Part shown: positions 22,935 to 32,110 of the stretch, one piece after another
Position numbering within the stretch: position 1 is the first letter of the stretch
Layout: each line of letters begins with the position of its first letter
From: Xanthomonas chitinilytica
GTDB lineage: Bacteria > Pseudomonadota > Gammaproteobacteria > Xanthomonadales > Xanthomonadaceae
DNA length: 64,000 nt
Assembly: GCF_026107455.2 (NCBI RefSeq)
Contig: NZ_JAPCHY010000008.1
Span: forward strand, 1 to 64,000
Direction of reading: 5' to 3'
The notes under the pieces: model-generated
The model's input: only the letters and a program-made list of their open reading frames with translations
Database searches by the model: none
What the model was told of the DNA's origin: nothing
Program-made: the position numbers and the translations under genes

Positions 22935-24155
22935 TCAGCCGGCGCGCTCGAACGAGAACAGCCGCGCCAGCGGGTGGCGGCGCTTCTCGATGCCGGCGCG
23001 CAGCAGCCCGGCGCCGATCATCGAATAGGTGATGCCGTTGCCGCCGTAGGCCATGGCGAAATGCAGGCGCGGCCCCCATTGCCGGTGCGGGCCGAAGAAT
23101 GGCAGCCCGTCGGCGGTCTCGGCGAAGGTGCCGGCCCAGCTGAAGGCCGGTTGCAGCGGCAGCTGCGGCCACAGCCGCTGCACCTTGCGCAGCAGCGAGC
23201 GCGCCTTCTTCTCCACGCGCGCGTCGCGGCGGGCGGGGATGTCCACCGAGTCGTCGTCGCCGCCGACCAGCAGGCGGCCGTCGCCGGTGCTGCGCAGGTA
23301 CAGGTACGGTCGCGCCGATTCCCACAGCATCGTGTCGCGCAGCGATCCGAGCGCGGCATCGTCGATGGGATCGGTGATGAAGGCGTAGCTGCTGCGGTTG
23401 CGCGCCACCCGCTGGCGCAGCCATTGCTGGCCGGCATAGCCGGTGGCCATCACCACGTGGCCGGCGCGGATGCGCTGGCCGCTGCCGGTGGTGACGGTGA
23501 CGGCGCGGGTGCCAGGCTCGATGTCCTGCACCGAGGTGCGGTCGAACACCCGCGCGCCCTGCCGTTGCAGCCGCGCCAGCAGCCGATAGGCCAGCCGGTA
23601 CGGATCCACCCGCGCCGCCTGCCGGCTGAGGATGGCCGCCGGCGCATCGAAGCCGTAGCCGGCGCGGATCTCTTCCGGCTCCAGCCAGCGCACCTGGAAG
23701 CCGTGCCGGTGGCGCAGCTCGAATTCGTCCCTCAGGTCGCCGCGATGGCGCCGTCGGCTGGCGTAGTACAGGCTCCGCATCGGCTTGAAGTCGACGTCGC
23801 GGAACGGTCGTGCCAGCGCCTGCAGCGCGGGGATGGCCGCCGCGCAGGCGCGATAGGCGAGCACCGCGTCGTCCTCGCCGTAGCGCTTGGCCAGGTCCAC
23901 CATGTGGGTGTCGATCTCGTACTGCAGCAGCGCGGTACTGGCGGCGGTGCTGCCCCAGCCGATGTCGCGCTGCTCGACCACCACGACGTCGTGGCCGTGG
24001 CGGCCCAGTTCGTCGGCGATCAGCGCGGCGGTGATGCCGCCGCCGACCACCAGCACGTCGCAGCGCAGGTCCTCGCGCACGCAGGGGAAGGCGTGCATCA
24101 GGCCGTTCTTGATGGCCCAGAACGGGTAGCCGCTCTTCAGGTCCATGCGCTGCAT
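22935..24155 (-). CDS. FAD-dependent oxidoreductase (D-amino-acid-oxidase/DadA type)
   Basis: 406 residues. The dinucleotide-binding site is at 33-52 (DVLVVGGGITAALIADELG), followed by the second FAD contact VVVVEQRDIGWGSTAAS. The C-terminal FAD motif includes WAGTFAETADGLPFFGP and AMAYGGNGITYSMIGA. DAO-family enzymes oxidise amines or hydroxy acids. The N-terminal leader SGYPFWAIKNGLMHAFP is the one found in gamma-glutamylputrescine-oxidase-like family members. Monocistronic with the lipocalin gene just upstream (29 bp apart). Substrate open. Confidence 0.88.
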   Translation of the reverse strand: MQRMDLKSGYPFWAIKNGLMHAFPCVREDLRCDVLVVGGGITAALIADELGRHGHDVVVVEQRDIGWGSTAASTALLQYEIDTHMVDLAKRYGEDDAVLAYRACAAAIPALQALARPFRDVDFKPMRSLYYASRRRHRGDLRDEFELRHRHGFQVRWLEPEEIRAGYGFDAPAAILSRQAARVDPYRLAYRLLARLQRQGARVFDRTSVQDIEPGTRAVTVTTGSGQRIRAGHVVMATGYAGQQWLRQRVARNRSSYAFITDPIDDAALGSLRDTMLWESARPYLYLRSTGDGRLLVGGDDDSVDIPARRDARVEKKARSLLRKVQRLWPQLPLQPAFSWAGTFAETADGLPFFGPHRQWGPRLHFAMAYGGNGITYSMIGAGLLRAGIEKRRHPLARLFSFERAG

Positions 24156-24183
24156 CCTGTCGCCGGCCGCGCTGCACGCGTGC

Positions 24184-24678
24184 TCATGCGGTCGGCTTGC
24201 CGGTGTGCGGCGTGTGGATCAATCCGGCCAGGTCGAAGCCCTGCTGCACGGCACAGGCGAGGTAATGCCGCTGCACCATTTCGTCCAGCTGCGGTTGCCG
24301 CGCCAGCAGCCACAGGTGCTGGCGGTCCGGGCTGCCGACCAGCGCCACGCTGTAGCCCGCGTCCACCTGGATCACCCAGTAGTCGCCCTTGGTGAAGGGA
24401 ATCCAGCGCAGGCCCTGGGGCAGGAAACTCACTTCCAGCCGGGCGTTGTCGCCATCCACCGGCGTGGCTTCGCCGACCGACTCCTGCAGCCCGCCGTGGT
24501 CGCGGCAGCGGTTGCGGATCTGCACCGTGCCGTCGTCCTGCCGCGTGTAGGTGGCGCTGACGTCGGTGCAGCCGGCCGGCTCGTGGCGCATCGGCAGGCG
24601 TGCGATCTCGTACCAGGTGCCCAGGTAGCGCGGCAGGTCGAGCGAGGCGACGGTGGTGAGGGGAGTGGGGGCGGTCAT
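24184..24678 (-). CDS. blc: lipocalin family protein (Blc-like)
   Basis: 164 residues from the ATG at 24678. Lipocalin fold: GxW signature in LPRYLGTWYEIARLP, conserved TDVSATYT, and GDYWVIQVDAGYSVALVGSPDRQHLWLLAR near the end. Unlike E. coli Blc there is no lipobox or signal peptide in this reading, so the protein may be cytosolic or the export leader may be missing. Blc-type lipocalins bind fatty acids or lysophospholipids. It sits immediately upstream of the FAD oxidoreductase. Confidence 0.85.
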   Translation of the reverse strand: MTAPTPLTTVASLDLPRYLGTWYEIARLPMRHEPAGCTDVSATYTRQDDGTVQIRNRCRDHGGLQESVGEATPVDGDNARLEVSFLPQGLRWIPFTKGDYWVIQVDAGYSVALVGSPDRQHLWLLARQPQLDEMVQRHYLACAVQQGFDLAGLIHTPHTGKPTA

Positions 24679-24947
24679 GGCGGGACTCCGGGGTGCCAGC
24701 GGGATGCGCGAACCGACCGCGCCTGGGTCAGGTATAGGGCGTGGCGGGTGAAGTGCCCGTGCTCGGCACCGGCCCGGCATGGCGGGATGCACTGTTGCCC
24801 GTGTCCCGGGAATCGCTGGCCGGATAGCGGCGTATCCTGTCCGCCGGTGTCGGCCAGCGCCGGCACCGCTCCGGCCGGCGGGATTCCCCGGACCGGACAT
24901 GCCTGTACGGCGGCACCGCGCGGCTGCCGCTGTCGCCGAGATCCTCC

Positions 24948-26807
24948 ATGCCTCCTGCTTCCCGCACTCCCACGCCGCCTTCGCCGTTGTCGCCGTCGCA
25001 GGTGCTGCACAACCTGCTGGCGCTGCGGCGCCTGCCGCGACCGCGCTGGCCGTTCGCGTTGCGTGCCGGCGTGTGCATCGCCCTGCCGATCCTGGTGGGT
25101 TGGCTGGTCGGCGACACCACCGCCGGGTTGATGGCCGCCACCGGTGGCTTCACCGCGTTGTACGGCAGCGGCCGGCCGTATCCCACGCGGGCGGCGGAAC
25201 TGGCGGTGGTGGCGCTGGGTTTCGCGCTCGCGGTGGGCATCGGCAACTGGGTGGCGGATACCTCCTGGGCGGTGGTGCCGACCATGGCGGCGATCGCGAT
25301 GGTCGCCACCTGGCTGTGCAACGCGCTGCGGGTGGGGCCGCCGGGGGCCTACATGTTCATGCTGGCCTGCGCCGCGGGGACGGCGATGCCGGCTCCGCAC
25401 ATCGGCCCTGCCCACGCCGGGCTGCTGGTGCTGGCGGCGGGCGCCTTCGCCTGGCTGGTGCACATGGCCGGTGCGCTGTTCCGGCCGCGCGGGCCGGAGA
25501 AGGCGGCGGTGGCGGGAGCCGCCGGGGCGGTGGTCGGCTATGTCGAAGCGACGGCAACCCCGGCCGAGGCCGACGCGCGCCAGCAGGCGGCGATGGCCTT
25601 GCACGATGCCTGGCAGGCGCTGGTCAGCTTCCAGCCGATGAACGCCCGGCCGGACGGCCTGCTGGCGCGGCTGCGCGGCCTCAACCGCGAACTGCACCTG
25701 CTGCTGGCCGAGGTGATGGCCGCGCGTGGCCGCGATGCCCCCTTGCCGGAAGGCACCCTGCAGCGTGCGCGGACGCTGGCGGCGCAGGTCGGGGCGCCGC
25801 CGCCGGCCGGTCGCCAGGATGCGATTCCGCTTGGCCATCCCGGCGCGCTGGCGGCGGTGGCCGAAGCGCTGCGGCCGCGTTCGATGTCGCTGCTGGTGAT
25901 CGGCCGCGTCGGTGTCGCCGCGCTGCTGGCCGGCGGCATCGGCGCCGCGTTCGAACTGCAGCGTGCGTACTGGGCGGTGGCCGCGGCGGTGCTGATGCTG
26001 CACCAGGGCATGGACTGGCTGCGCATGGTGCAGCGTAGCGTCGAGCGGCTGCTCGGCACCTGGGCCGGGTTGCTGCTGGCCGGCGCGGTGCTGTGGTTCC
26101 AGCCGTCGGGGCTGGGCCTGGTGCTGGTGGTGGTGGCGCTGCAGTTCACCATCGAGATGCTGGTGATGCGCAACTACGCGCTGGCGGTGGTGTTCATCAC
26201 CGCAGCGGCATTGACCCTGGCGTCGGGCGGACACCCGGTGCCGGACCTGGGCGGCTACCTGCTGGCGCGCGGCGTGGACACGGCGGTGGGCTGCGCGGTG
26301 GCGCTGGTGGTGTACCAGCTGATGGCGCCGCGCGCGGCCGCGGCGTTGATTCCCGAGCAGTTGCTGCGCACCGTGGACAGCCTGCGGCAGGTGCTGCCGT
26401 ACCTGGCCGCCGGCGAGCCGGCCAGCGACGCGGCGCGGTTGGCGCGGCGCGACCTGATGCACCGCACCTTCGCACTGTCCAAGGCGTACGACGCGGCGAT
26501 GGTGGCCGGGCGCGAGCAGCGCGAGGCCGCCGAGTGGCTGTGGCCGACCATCGCCGCCTGCCAGCGGCTGTCCTACCGGGTGCTGTCCACCAGCTGGGCG
26601 CTGGAGCGCATCGGTGGCGACGCCGCGGTGGATGCCGCGCATTCGATGTTCGGCGACGACGGCCTGGCGCGGCTGCAGGGCGCGCTGGACAGCGCCACGC
26701 GCGCGCTGCGCGACGGCTATCCACCGGTGCCCGGCGCGCGCCTGCCCTCGTTCCTGGCCGAGGAAATGCGGCAGCTGCTGGAGTGCCTGCAGCGGGAAAC
26801 CGGCTGA
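24948..26807 (+). CDS. FUSC family inner-membrane transporter
   Basis: 619 residues. Two blocks of hydrophobic helices, residues about 38-175 and 325-470, each with the FUSC pattern (for example ALRAGVCIALPILVGWLVGD and ALLAGGIGAAFELQRAYWAV). They are separated by a helical soluble domain. The second block shows the aromatic-acid-exporter-like YWAVAAAVLMLHQGMDWLRM. FUSC proteins export aromatic acids, fusaric acid or other toxic weak acids. No membrane-fusion partner gene is adjacent. Substrate unknown. Confidence 0.88.
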   Translation: MPPASRTPTPPSPLSPSQVLHNLLALRRLPRPRWPFALRAGVCIALPILVGWLVGDTTAGLMAATGGFTALYGSGRPYPTRAAELAVVALGFALAVGIGNWVADTSWAVVPTMAAIAMVATWLCNALRVGPPGAYMFMLACAAGTAMPAPHIGPAHAGLLVLAAGAFAWLVHMAGALFRPRGPEKAAVAGAAGAVVGYVEATATPAEADARQQAAMALHDAWQALVSFQPMNARPDGLLARLRGLNRELHLLLAEVMAARGRDAPLPEGTLQRARTLAAQVGAPPPAGRQDAIPLGHPGALAAVAEALRPRSMSLLVIGRVGVAALLAGGIGAAFELQRAYWAVAAAVLMLHQGMDWLRMVQRSVERLLGTWAGLLLAGAVLWFQPSGLGLVLVVVALQFTIEMLVMRNYALAVVFITAAALTLASGGHPVPDLGGYLLARGVDTAVGCAVALVVYQLMAPRAAAALIPEQLLRTVDSLRQVLPYLAAGEPASDAARLARRDLMHRTFALSKAYDAAMVAGREQREAAEWLWPTIAACQRLSYRVLSTSWALERIGGDAAVDAAHSMFGDDGLARLQGALDSATRALRDGYPPVPGARLPSFLAEEMRQLLECLQRETG

Positions 26808-26920
26808 TTGCAGCCGGCCGCCGCTGCCGCCGCGCCGGTACGCCGCAGCTGCGCTGCGTCAAGGAAAGTGGGCGGCGGCTGCGCTACGGTGGCGCGGTAT
26901 TCCGTCATCGCGAGGTCCGC

Positions 26921-27169
26921 ATGTTCGACGTCATCCTGCTCAAGTACCCGGAAGGTTTCGCGCGCGAACACTGGCAACAGCTGCCGGAGCTGGTCGACCA
27001 CGAGGGCATCGGCTACTCGTTGCGCGCCGGGCCGCGGCAACCGTTGCCGACCGACCGCGAATGGGACCCGGTGGCGGTATACGCGCCGGAGGAACTGACC
27101 GAGGAGGAGTTCCAGGAGCTCTACCAGCGCAACCGCGGCATCGTTCCCGAGCTGGACCTCAAGTACTGA
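26921..27169 (+). CDS. small acidic protein (82 aa)
   Basis: ATG at 26921 with a GAGG motif 7 nt upstream. The 82-residue product begins MFDVILLKYPEGFAREHW and ends with an acidic helix (EELTEEEFQELYQRN). The ordered start and lack of any membrane part suggest a cytosolic regulator or adaptor. No family recognised. It lies between the FUSC and mechanosensitive-channel genes. Confidence 0.75.
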   Translation: MFDVILLKYPEGFAREHWQQLPELVDHEGIGYSLRAGPRQPLPTDREWDPVAVYAPEELTEEEFQELYQRNRGIVPELDLKY

Positions 27170-27258
27170 GGCCGGCCGCGCGCTGCACACGAAAGCTGGA
27201 CGGCGGCTGTCTTATAGTCGCCGCACGCGCGGTGGTCCGCGCATGCCGGTGTCCGCCC

Positions 27259-29691
27259 TTGTCGCGCTATCGCCCCACTCCCGACCGCCTGCGCCCGCTG
27301 CGCTGGCTGCTGTTCTGTCTGTGCCTGTGTCTGGTCCTGCCGCTGGCGGCGCAGACCGTCGACGCTCCGACCCCGCAGGCGCAGATCGACAAGGCCGCCA
27401 GCGCGCTGGAAGCGGTGCGGCAGTCGTTGGACAGCGCCGACACCCCGGACACGCTCAAGACCCTGGCCGAACGCGCGCTGGCGGTACAACGCGACGCCGA
27501 TGCGGCCGCGCGCACGCTGGCGCCGGTGCGCGACCAGCTCGATGCGCAGCTGGCGCAGTTGGGCGAGGTGGCCGAGGGCACGGTCGAGGATGCCGACATC
27601 AGCCGCCAGCGCAGCAAAATCGGCCGCGATCGCAGCGACGTGGATTCGGCGATCAAGCGCGGCAACCTGCTGGCGCTGGAGGCGCAGCAGCTGGCCGAGT
27701 CGATCGAGCGCATGCGCGTGAGCCAGTTCGGCGCGCAGCTGTCGCGCCGGGTGGCCTCGCCGCTGTCGCCGGCGTTGTGGCGGCAGTTCCTGCGCGACCA
27801 GCCGGACGACTGGAAACGGCTGCGCGCGCTGTACCGGCAAGGCCGCGACGGCCTGCGCCAGGCGGTGGCCGAACACGGCTACGCGGCGCCGCTGGCGGGG
27901 GTGGCGGTGGCGCTGGTGCTGGCGCTGCCGCTGCGCCTGTGGCTGCGCCGGCTGGGCCGCCGCCAGGCGGCGAAGGCCAGCGCGCCGGACAGCCGCCTGC
28001 GCCGTTCGGGGCTGGCGGTGTGGCTGCTGCTGGTCGGCACCCTGGCCCCGGGACTGGCGGCGCTGGCGCTGGTGGAGGCGCTGCACTTCATCGAGGCGAT
28101 TCCGCCGCGGCTGGAACAGGTGGCCTCGCAGCTGGTGACGGCCACCTTCATCGCCGCCTTCATCGCCTCGCTCAGCAGTTGCCTGCTGATGCCGCGCCAG
28201 CCGTCGTGGCGGCTGCTGCCGATCGACGACACCGCCGCGATCCGGCTGCGCAAGTACATCTGGGCCACCGCCGCGCTGAGCTGGATCAGCATGATGCTGC
28301 TGGCGGTCAACCGCGCCGCGCGCACCAGCGAGGTGCTGACGGTGGCGGTGGACGGCGTCGTCGCGCTGGCCAACATGGCGCTGATCATCGCCATCCTGGT
28401 GGCGCTGTCGCGGCTGCGCCGGCGCCGGGCGCAGGAAGCCGAGGCCGCGCGCCAGGCGGGTGCGCGCATGCGCGGCGCCAGCGGCAACGGCTGGATGGTG
28501 ATCGCCAGCGTGCTCGGCCACGTGGCGGTGGCGGCAGCGCTGCTGGCGGTACTGGTCGGTTATCTGAACTTCGCCATGTTCGTCACCCGGCAACTGGTCT
28601 GGGGCGTGGTGGTGGTGGCGGCGCTGGCACTGCTGCTGAAGTTCGTCGACGACCTGAGCGGCTGGCTGTTCGGCGCCGACAGCAGTCTCGGCCGCGCCGC
28701 CAACCTTGCCACCGGCTTGAGCCCGGCGCGGGTGGAACAGGCCGGGGTGCTGCTGTCGGCGCTGCTGCGGCTGGGCCTGCTGGTGCTCGGCATCGGCGCG
28801 CTGCTGGCGCCGCTCGGCAGCGCAGGTTCGGTATTCGGCTGGTTCGACACCGCCGCGCGCGGCATCAGGCTGGGCGGCTTCGAGCTCACGCCCGGCGCAG
28901 TGGTGCGCGCGCTGCTGCTGCTGGCGATCGGCCTGGCGGTGGTGCAGGCGGTGCAGCGCTGGCTGAGCGAGACCTACCTGCCCCGGACCGAACTGGACAC
29001 CGGCGCGCGCAACTCGATCAGCACCGTGGCGCGCTACGTGGGCATCATCGTGGTGGTGATGGCGTCGCTGGCGGCGCTGGGCATCGGCCTGGAGAAGCTG
29101 GCGCTGGTGGTCAGTGCGTTGTCGGTGGGCATCGGCTTCGGCCTGCAGGCGATCACCCAGAACTTCGTCTCCGGGCTGATCCTGCTGGCCGAGCGCCCGG
29201 TGAAGATCGGCGACTGGATCAAGATCGGCGACCAGGAGGGCGACATCCGCCGCATCAGCGTGCGTTCGACCGAGATCCAGGTGGGCGACAAGTCCACCCT
29301 GATCGTGCCCAACTCCGAGCTGATCACCAAGACCATCCGCAACATGACGATGGCCAACCCGCAGGGGCGGATCCAGATCCAGTTCTCGGTGCCGCTCAAC
29401 ACCGACGTCGCCCGCCTGCGGCAGTTGCTGCTGCAGGCCTACGGCGAGCATGAGGGGGTGCTGGACGATCCGGCGCCGTCGGTGTTCATCGACTCGATCG
29501 CCGGCGGCCAGGTGGCGATCAACAGCTTCGCCTACGTGTCCAGCCCGCGCAACGTCTACGGCACCCGCAGCGAACTGCTGTTCGCGATCCTGCAGCGGCT
29601 GTCCGCAGCCGGCATCGCGCTGGTCACGCCGACCGACATCCACATCGTCCGCGACCCGGCCGCCGCGGTGGAAACGGAAACGAAGGACTGA
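27259..29691 (+). CDS. DUF3772-type mechanosensitive ion channel (MscS family)
   Basis: About 810 residues from a TTG at 27259; a GTG at 27235 is an alternative, and no ATG is in frame nearby. A signal-like leader (WLLFCLCLCLVLPLAAQ) is followed by a periplasmic coiled-coil DUF3772 domain with heptads around residues 40-150. About ten membrane helices follow. The MscS pore helix is in LALVVSALSVGIGFGLQAITQNFVSG, and the cytoplasmic beta domain is in RPVKIGDWIKIGDQEG and IVPNSELITKTIRN. It releases solutes on hypo-osmotic shock. Confidence 0.93.
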   Translation: MSRYRPTPDRLRPLRWLLFCLCLCLVLPLAAQTVDAPTPQAQIDKAASALEAVRQSLDSADTPDTLKTLAERALAVQRDADAAARTLAPVRDQLDAQLAQLGEVAEGTVEDADISRQRSKIGRDRSDVDSAIKRGNLLALEAQQLAESIERMRVSQFGAQLSRRVASPLSPALWRQFLRDQPDDWKRLRALYRQGRDGLRQAVAEHGYAAPLAGVAVALVLALPLRLWLRRLGRRQAAKASAPDSRLRRSGLAVWLLLVGTLAPGLAALALVEALHFIEAIPPRLEQVASQLVTATFIAAFIASLSSCLLMPRQPSWRLLPIDDTAAIRLRKYIWATAALSWISMMLLAVNRAARTSEVLTVAVDGVVALANMALIIAILVALSRLRRRRAQEAEAARQAGARMRGASGNGWMVIASVLGHVAVAAALLAVLVGYLNFAMFVTRQLVWGVVVVAALALLLKFVDDLSGWLFGADSSLGRAANLATGLSPARVEQAGVLLSALLRLGLLVLGIGALLAPLGSAGSVFGWFDTAARGIRLGGFELTPGAVVRALLLLAIGLAVVQAVQRWLSETYLPRTELDTGARNSISTVARYVGIIVVVMASLAALGIGLEKLALVVSALSVGIGFGLQAITQNFVSGLILLAERPVKIGDWIKIGDQEGDIRRISVRSTEIQVGDKSTLIVPNSELITKTIRNMTMANPQGRIQIQFSVPLNTDVARLRQLLLQAYGEHEGVLDDPAPSVFIDSIAGGQVAINSFAYVSSPRNVYGTRSELLFAILQRLSAAGIALVTPTDIHIVRDPAAAVETETKD

Positions 29692-29727
29692 GGCGGGCGT
29701 ACCCGCCGCCCCGGTCCCGCCGCCGGA

Positions 29728-31827
29728 TCAGGAACGGTCCGGCAGCGCCTCGGACGGCACCAGCGCGTAGTCGTCCACCGCCAGCTTCTCGGCGTGGCTC
29801 AGCCAGGCGCGGATCTCCAGGTCGTCGACCTCGTGGTCCAGCCCCAGCGGCATGCGGATGCGGCCGTCGGCGTCGGGCTGCACCCACTGCTGCGCCACCA
29901 CCACCTTGCGCTGCGAGGACACCGCCTCGACCCAGAACGGGCGCGCCGGCTGCTGCCTGGCGTACAGCTCCAGCATGTACTGGCCGGGATGGGTGTGGCG
30001 CGCCTCGCGGCTGATCATCCGCGACTGGCGCACGCTCGGGCGCGGGCCGTGGAAGCTGTCCAGCGGCGCGTCGACGGCGATGCCGCGGCGCAGCTGCGCG
30101 TCGCGGTACAGCTTGATGCCCTTGTCCTGGCTGACCAGCAGCGCGCACCAGTCGCCGTCGGCCGAACCGTCCTCGAACGCGGTGCAGCGGTCGACGTAGG
30201 CCAGGGTGTGTTCCGGGTCGGCGCTTTCGAACTGCTTGGAGGTGTTTTCCAGGTACACCGACTTCAGGTCCCACTGGCGGTCGTATTCCAGCAGTACCGG
30301 CGGCTGCACCTGCTGCACGCCGACCAGCACCTGGTCGCCGTCCAGCCGCAGCATGCGCGGGGTGTCGCCCAGCCACAGCGAGCGGGCGAAGGCCAGGTAG
30401 CGCGGGTAGTCCTTGCCGCCGTCGCGCTGCGCCGCGGCGCTGGCGCTGGCGGCGTCCGGGTCCAGCAGCGAGCGGCCGAAGCCGATGGCGGCGATGCCCG
30501 GGTCGAGCAGGTTGAGCAGGGTGGCGCCCGAATCCAGGGTGGAGCCGGCCTGCGCCACCACCTGCCGCGGTTCGATGTCCTTGTCCAGGAACAGCAGCAG
30601 GTTCTCGCGCTGCTGCTTCTCCAGCACATGGCTGAGATGGTTGGGCATGGCCAGGTGGTCGGAGGCGATCACCACCAGGGTGTTGTCGGCGAACTCGCTG
30701 CTGCGGATGCGGTCCACCAGCTGCGAGATCAGCCGGTCGCTGCACTTGAGCGCATGCAGCAGGCCGATGTTGCCGTGCTCGCTCTTGTAGCGGGTGCGCT
30801 TGCAGGCCACCGGCAGGTGGCCGGCCGGGTGGTGGGTGTCCATGGTCAGCGTGGTCAGCAGGAACGGCTGGCCGGCGCGCGAGAGCTCCATGAAGCGCTC
30901 GAACGCGGTGTCCAGCAGCACGTCGTCGTGCAGGCCCCAGTTGGAGAAGTGCGCCTTGGCGATCGGGCGCTCCTTGAAGTACGCCAGGTCGTGTACCTCG
31001 TCGTAGCCATGGCTGGCCAGGAACTCGCCCTTGGCGGCGAACTGGCCGTTGGCCCCGCCCAGGTAGTGGCTGGTGTAGCCCTGCTGCTTGAGGTAGTCGC
31101 CCAGGCACACCGCCTCGGGCAGGAAGCGGCCCATGCGGCCCATGCTGTTCTCGTCGCCCTGGGCGGTGGTCAGCGGCACCCCGCACATCGAGGCGACCAG
31201 CCCGGCGATGGTCCAGCCGCTGCCGTCGGCCGAGGCGATGCCGCGGAAATCCAGCGCTTCGCCGGCCAGGCGCTGGATGTTGGGCATCAGCCCCGGGAAC
31301 ACCTCCTCGTTCAGGTAGGTGCGCTCCAGGCTCTCGCCGTAGATCCAGACGATGTTCTTGCGCTGCGCCAATGCCCGGGTCGGCACCTGGTACTCGGGCG
31401 CGACCTGGGCGTAGTCCACCGGCTTGAGCTGCTGGTAGATGCGGCGGGCGTCGGAGTACAGCGGGCTGACCAGCACCGCGGTCGCCAGCAGCGCGGCGAA
31501 ACCGCCGAAGATCGCCGCGCCGTGGCGCGGGCGGCGGAAGCGGCGCACGCGCAGCAGCGCCAGCGGCAGCAGCGAGACCAGCACCAGCGCCAGGAAGGCG
31601 ACGATGTAGCCGGAGAAGTCGCCGACCCCGGCGCCTTCCATGTCGCTACGCAGGTGGTAGAGCGTGGCGGCGTTGATGCCGTCGCCGCTGAGCCGGTCGA
31701 TCAGCCACCAGCTGCTGAGCGCCAGCAACAGCAGCGACAGCGACCCGGCTTTCAGCCACGCCCACTTGCCGGAGGCAACCAGAAGAAGGACAAGCAACGG
31801 CAGGCACAGCCAGAGAATCCAGGGCAT
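29728..31827 (-). CDS. opgB: phosphoglycerol transferase I
   Basis: 699 residues from the ATG at 31827. Three to four N-terminal membrane helices are followed by a periplasmic sulfatase-like domain. Metal and catalytic residues are visible: Glu in IVWIYGESLERTY, the catalytic Thr in SGWTIAGLVASMCGVP, TMDTHHP, and VVIASDHLAM. Length and sequence agree with OpgB (MdoB) of E. coli, which moves phosphoglycerol from phosphatidylglycerol to periplasmic glucans. It converges on the mechanosensitive channel, so osmotic adaptation is a shared theme. Confidence 0.93.
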   Translation of the reverse strand: MPWILWLCLPLLVLLLVASGKWAWLKAGSLSLLLLALSSWWLIDRLSGDGINAATLYHLRSDMEGAGVGDFSGYIVAFLALVLVSLLPLALLRVRRFRRPRHGAAIFGGFAALLATAVLVSPLYSDARRIYQQLKPVDYAQVAPEYQVPTRALAQRKNIVWIYGESLERTYLNEEVFPGLMPNIQRLAGEALDFRGIASADGSGWTIAGLVASMCGVPLTTAQGDENSMGRMGRFLPEAVCLGDYLKQQGYTSHYLGGANGQFAAKGEFLASHGYDEVHDLAYFKERPIAKAHFSNWGLHDDVLLDTAFERFMELSRAGQPFLLTTLTMDTHHPAGHLPVACKRTRYKSEHGNIGLLHALKCSDRLISQLVDRIRSSEFADNTLVVIASDHLAMPNHLSHVLEKQQRENLLLFLDKDIEPRQVVAQAGSTLDSGATLLNLLDPGIAAIGFGRSLLDPDAASASAAAQRDGGKDYPRYLAFARSLWLGDTPRMLRLDGDQVLVGVQQVQPPVLLEYDRQWDLKSVYLENTSKQFESADPEHTLAYVDRCTAFEDGSADGDWCALLVSQDKGIKLYRDAQLRRGIAVDAPLDSFHGPRPSVRQSRMISREARHTHPGQYMLELYARQQPARPFWVEAVSSQRKVVVAQQWVQPDADGRIRMPLGLDHEVDDLEIRAWLSHAEKLAVDDYALVPSEALPDRS

Positions 31828-32110
31828 AGGGTCGTCGTTATTGGATGGAAAGGGAGGGGCCGCGCGACGATTCCCTGCGCCGGTGCCCGCTTCCGGCCTC
31901 ATCATGTCATGGCGATGACGGCCGGGTGACCGGATCATGCCAGCGCGAACCTGACTGAAATGTTTGTTTGAATCTGTGATGGATGCCCGCCGGAGCGGTG
32001 CCGGAAACCGCGTGAAGACAGGGTGAAATCGCTTGCCGGGCGGGGCATCGGGCGTGGTTCCGCGGCCCGCGCCGGTGCGGGCGGTGCGCCGTGGCGGACG
32101 CCGCCGGACG

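Noticed and set aside
29692-29707. GC hairpin between the convergent mechanosensitive-channel and opgB genes
   Set aside because: A 6-bp stem without a T-run on either side is not enough to call a terminator.
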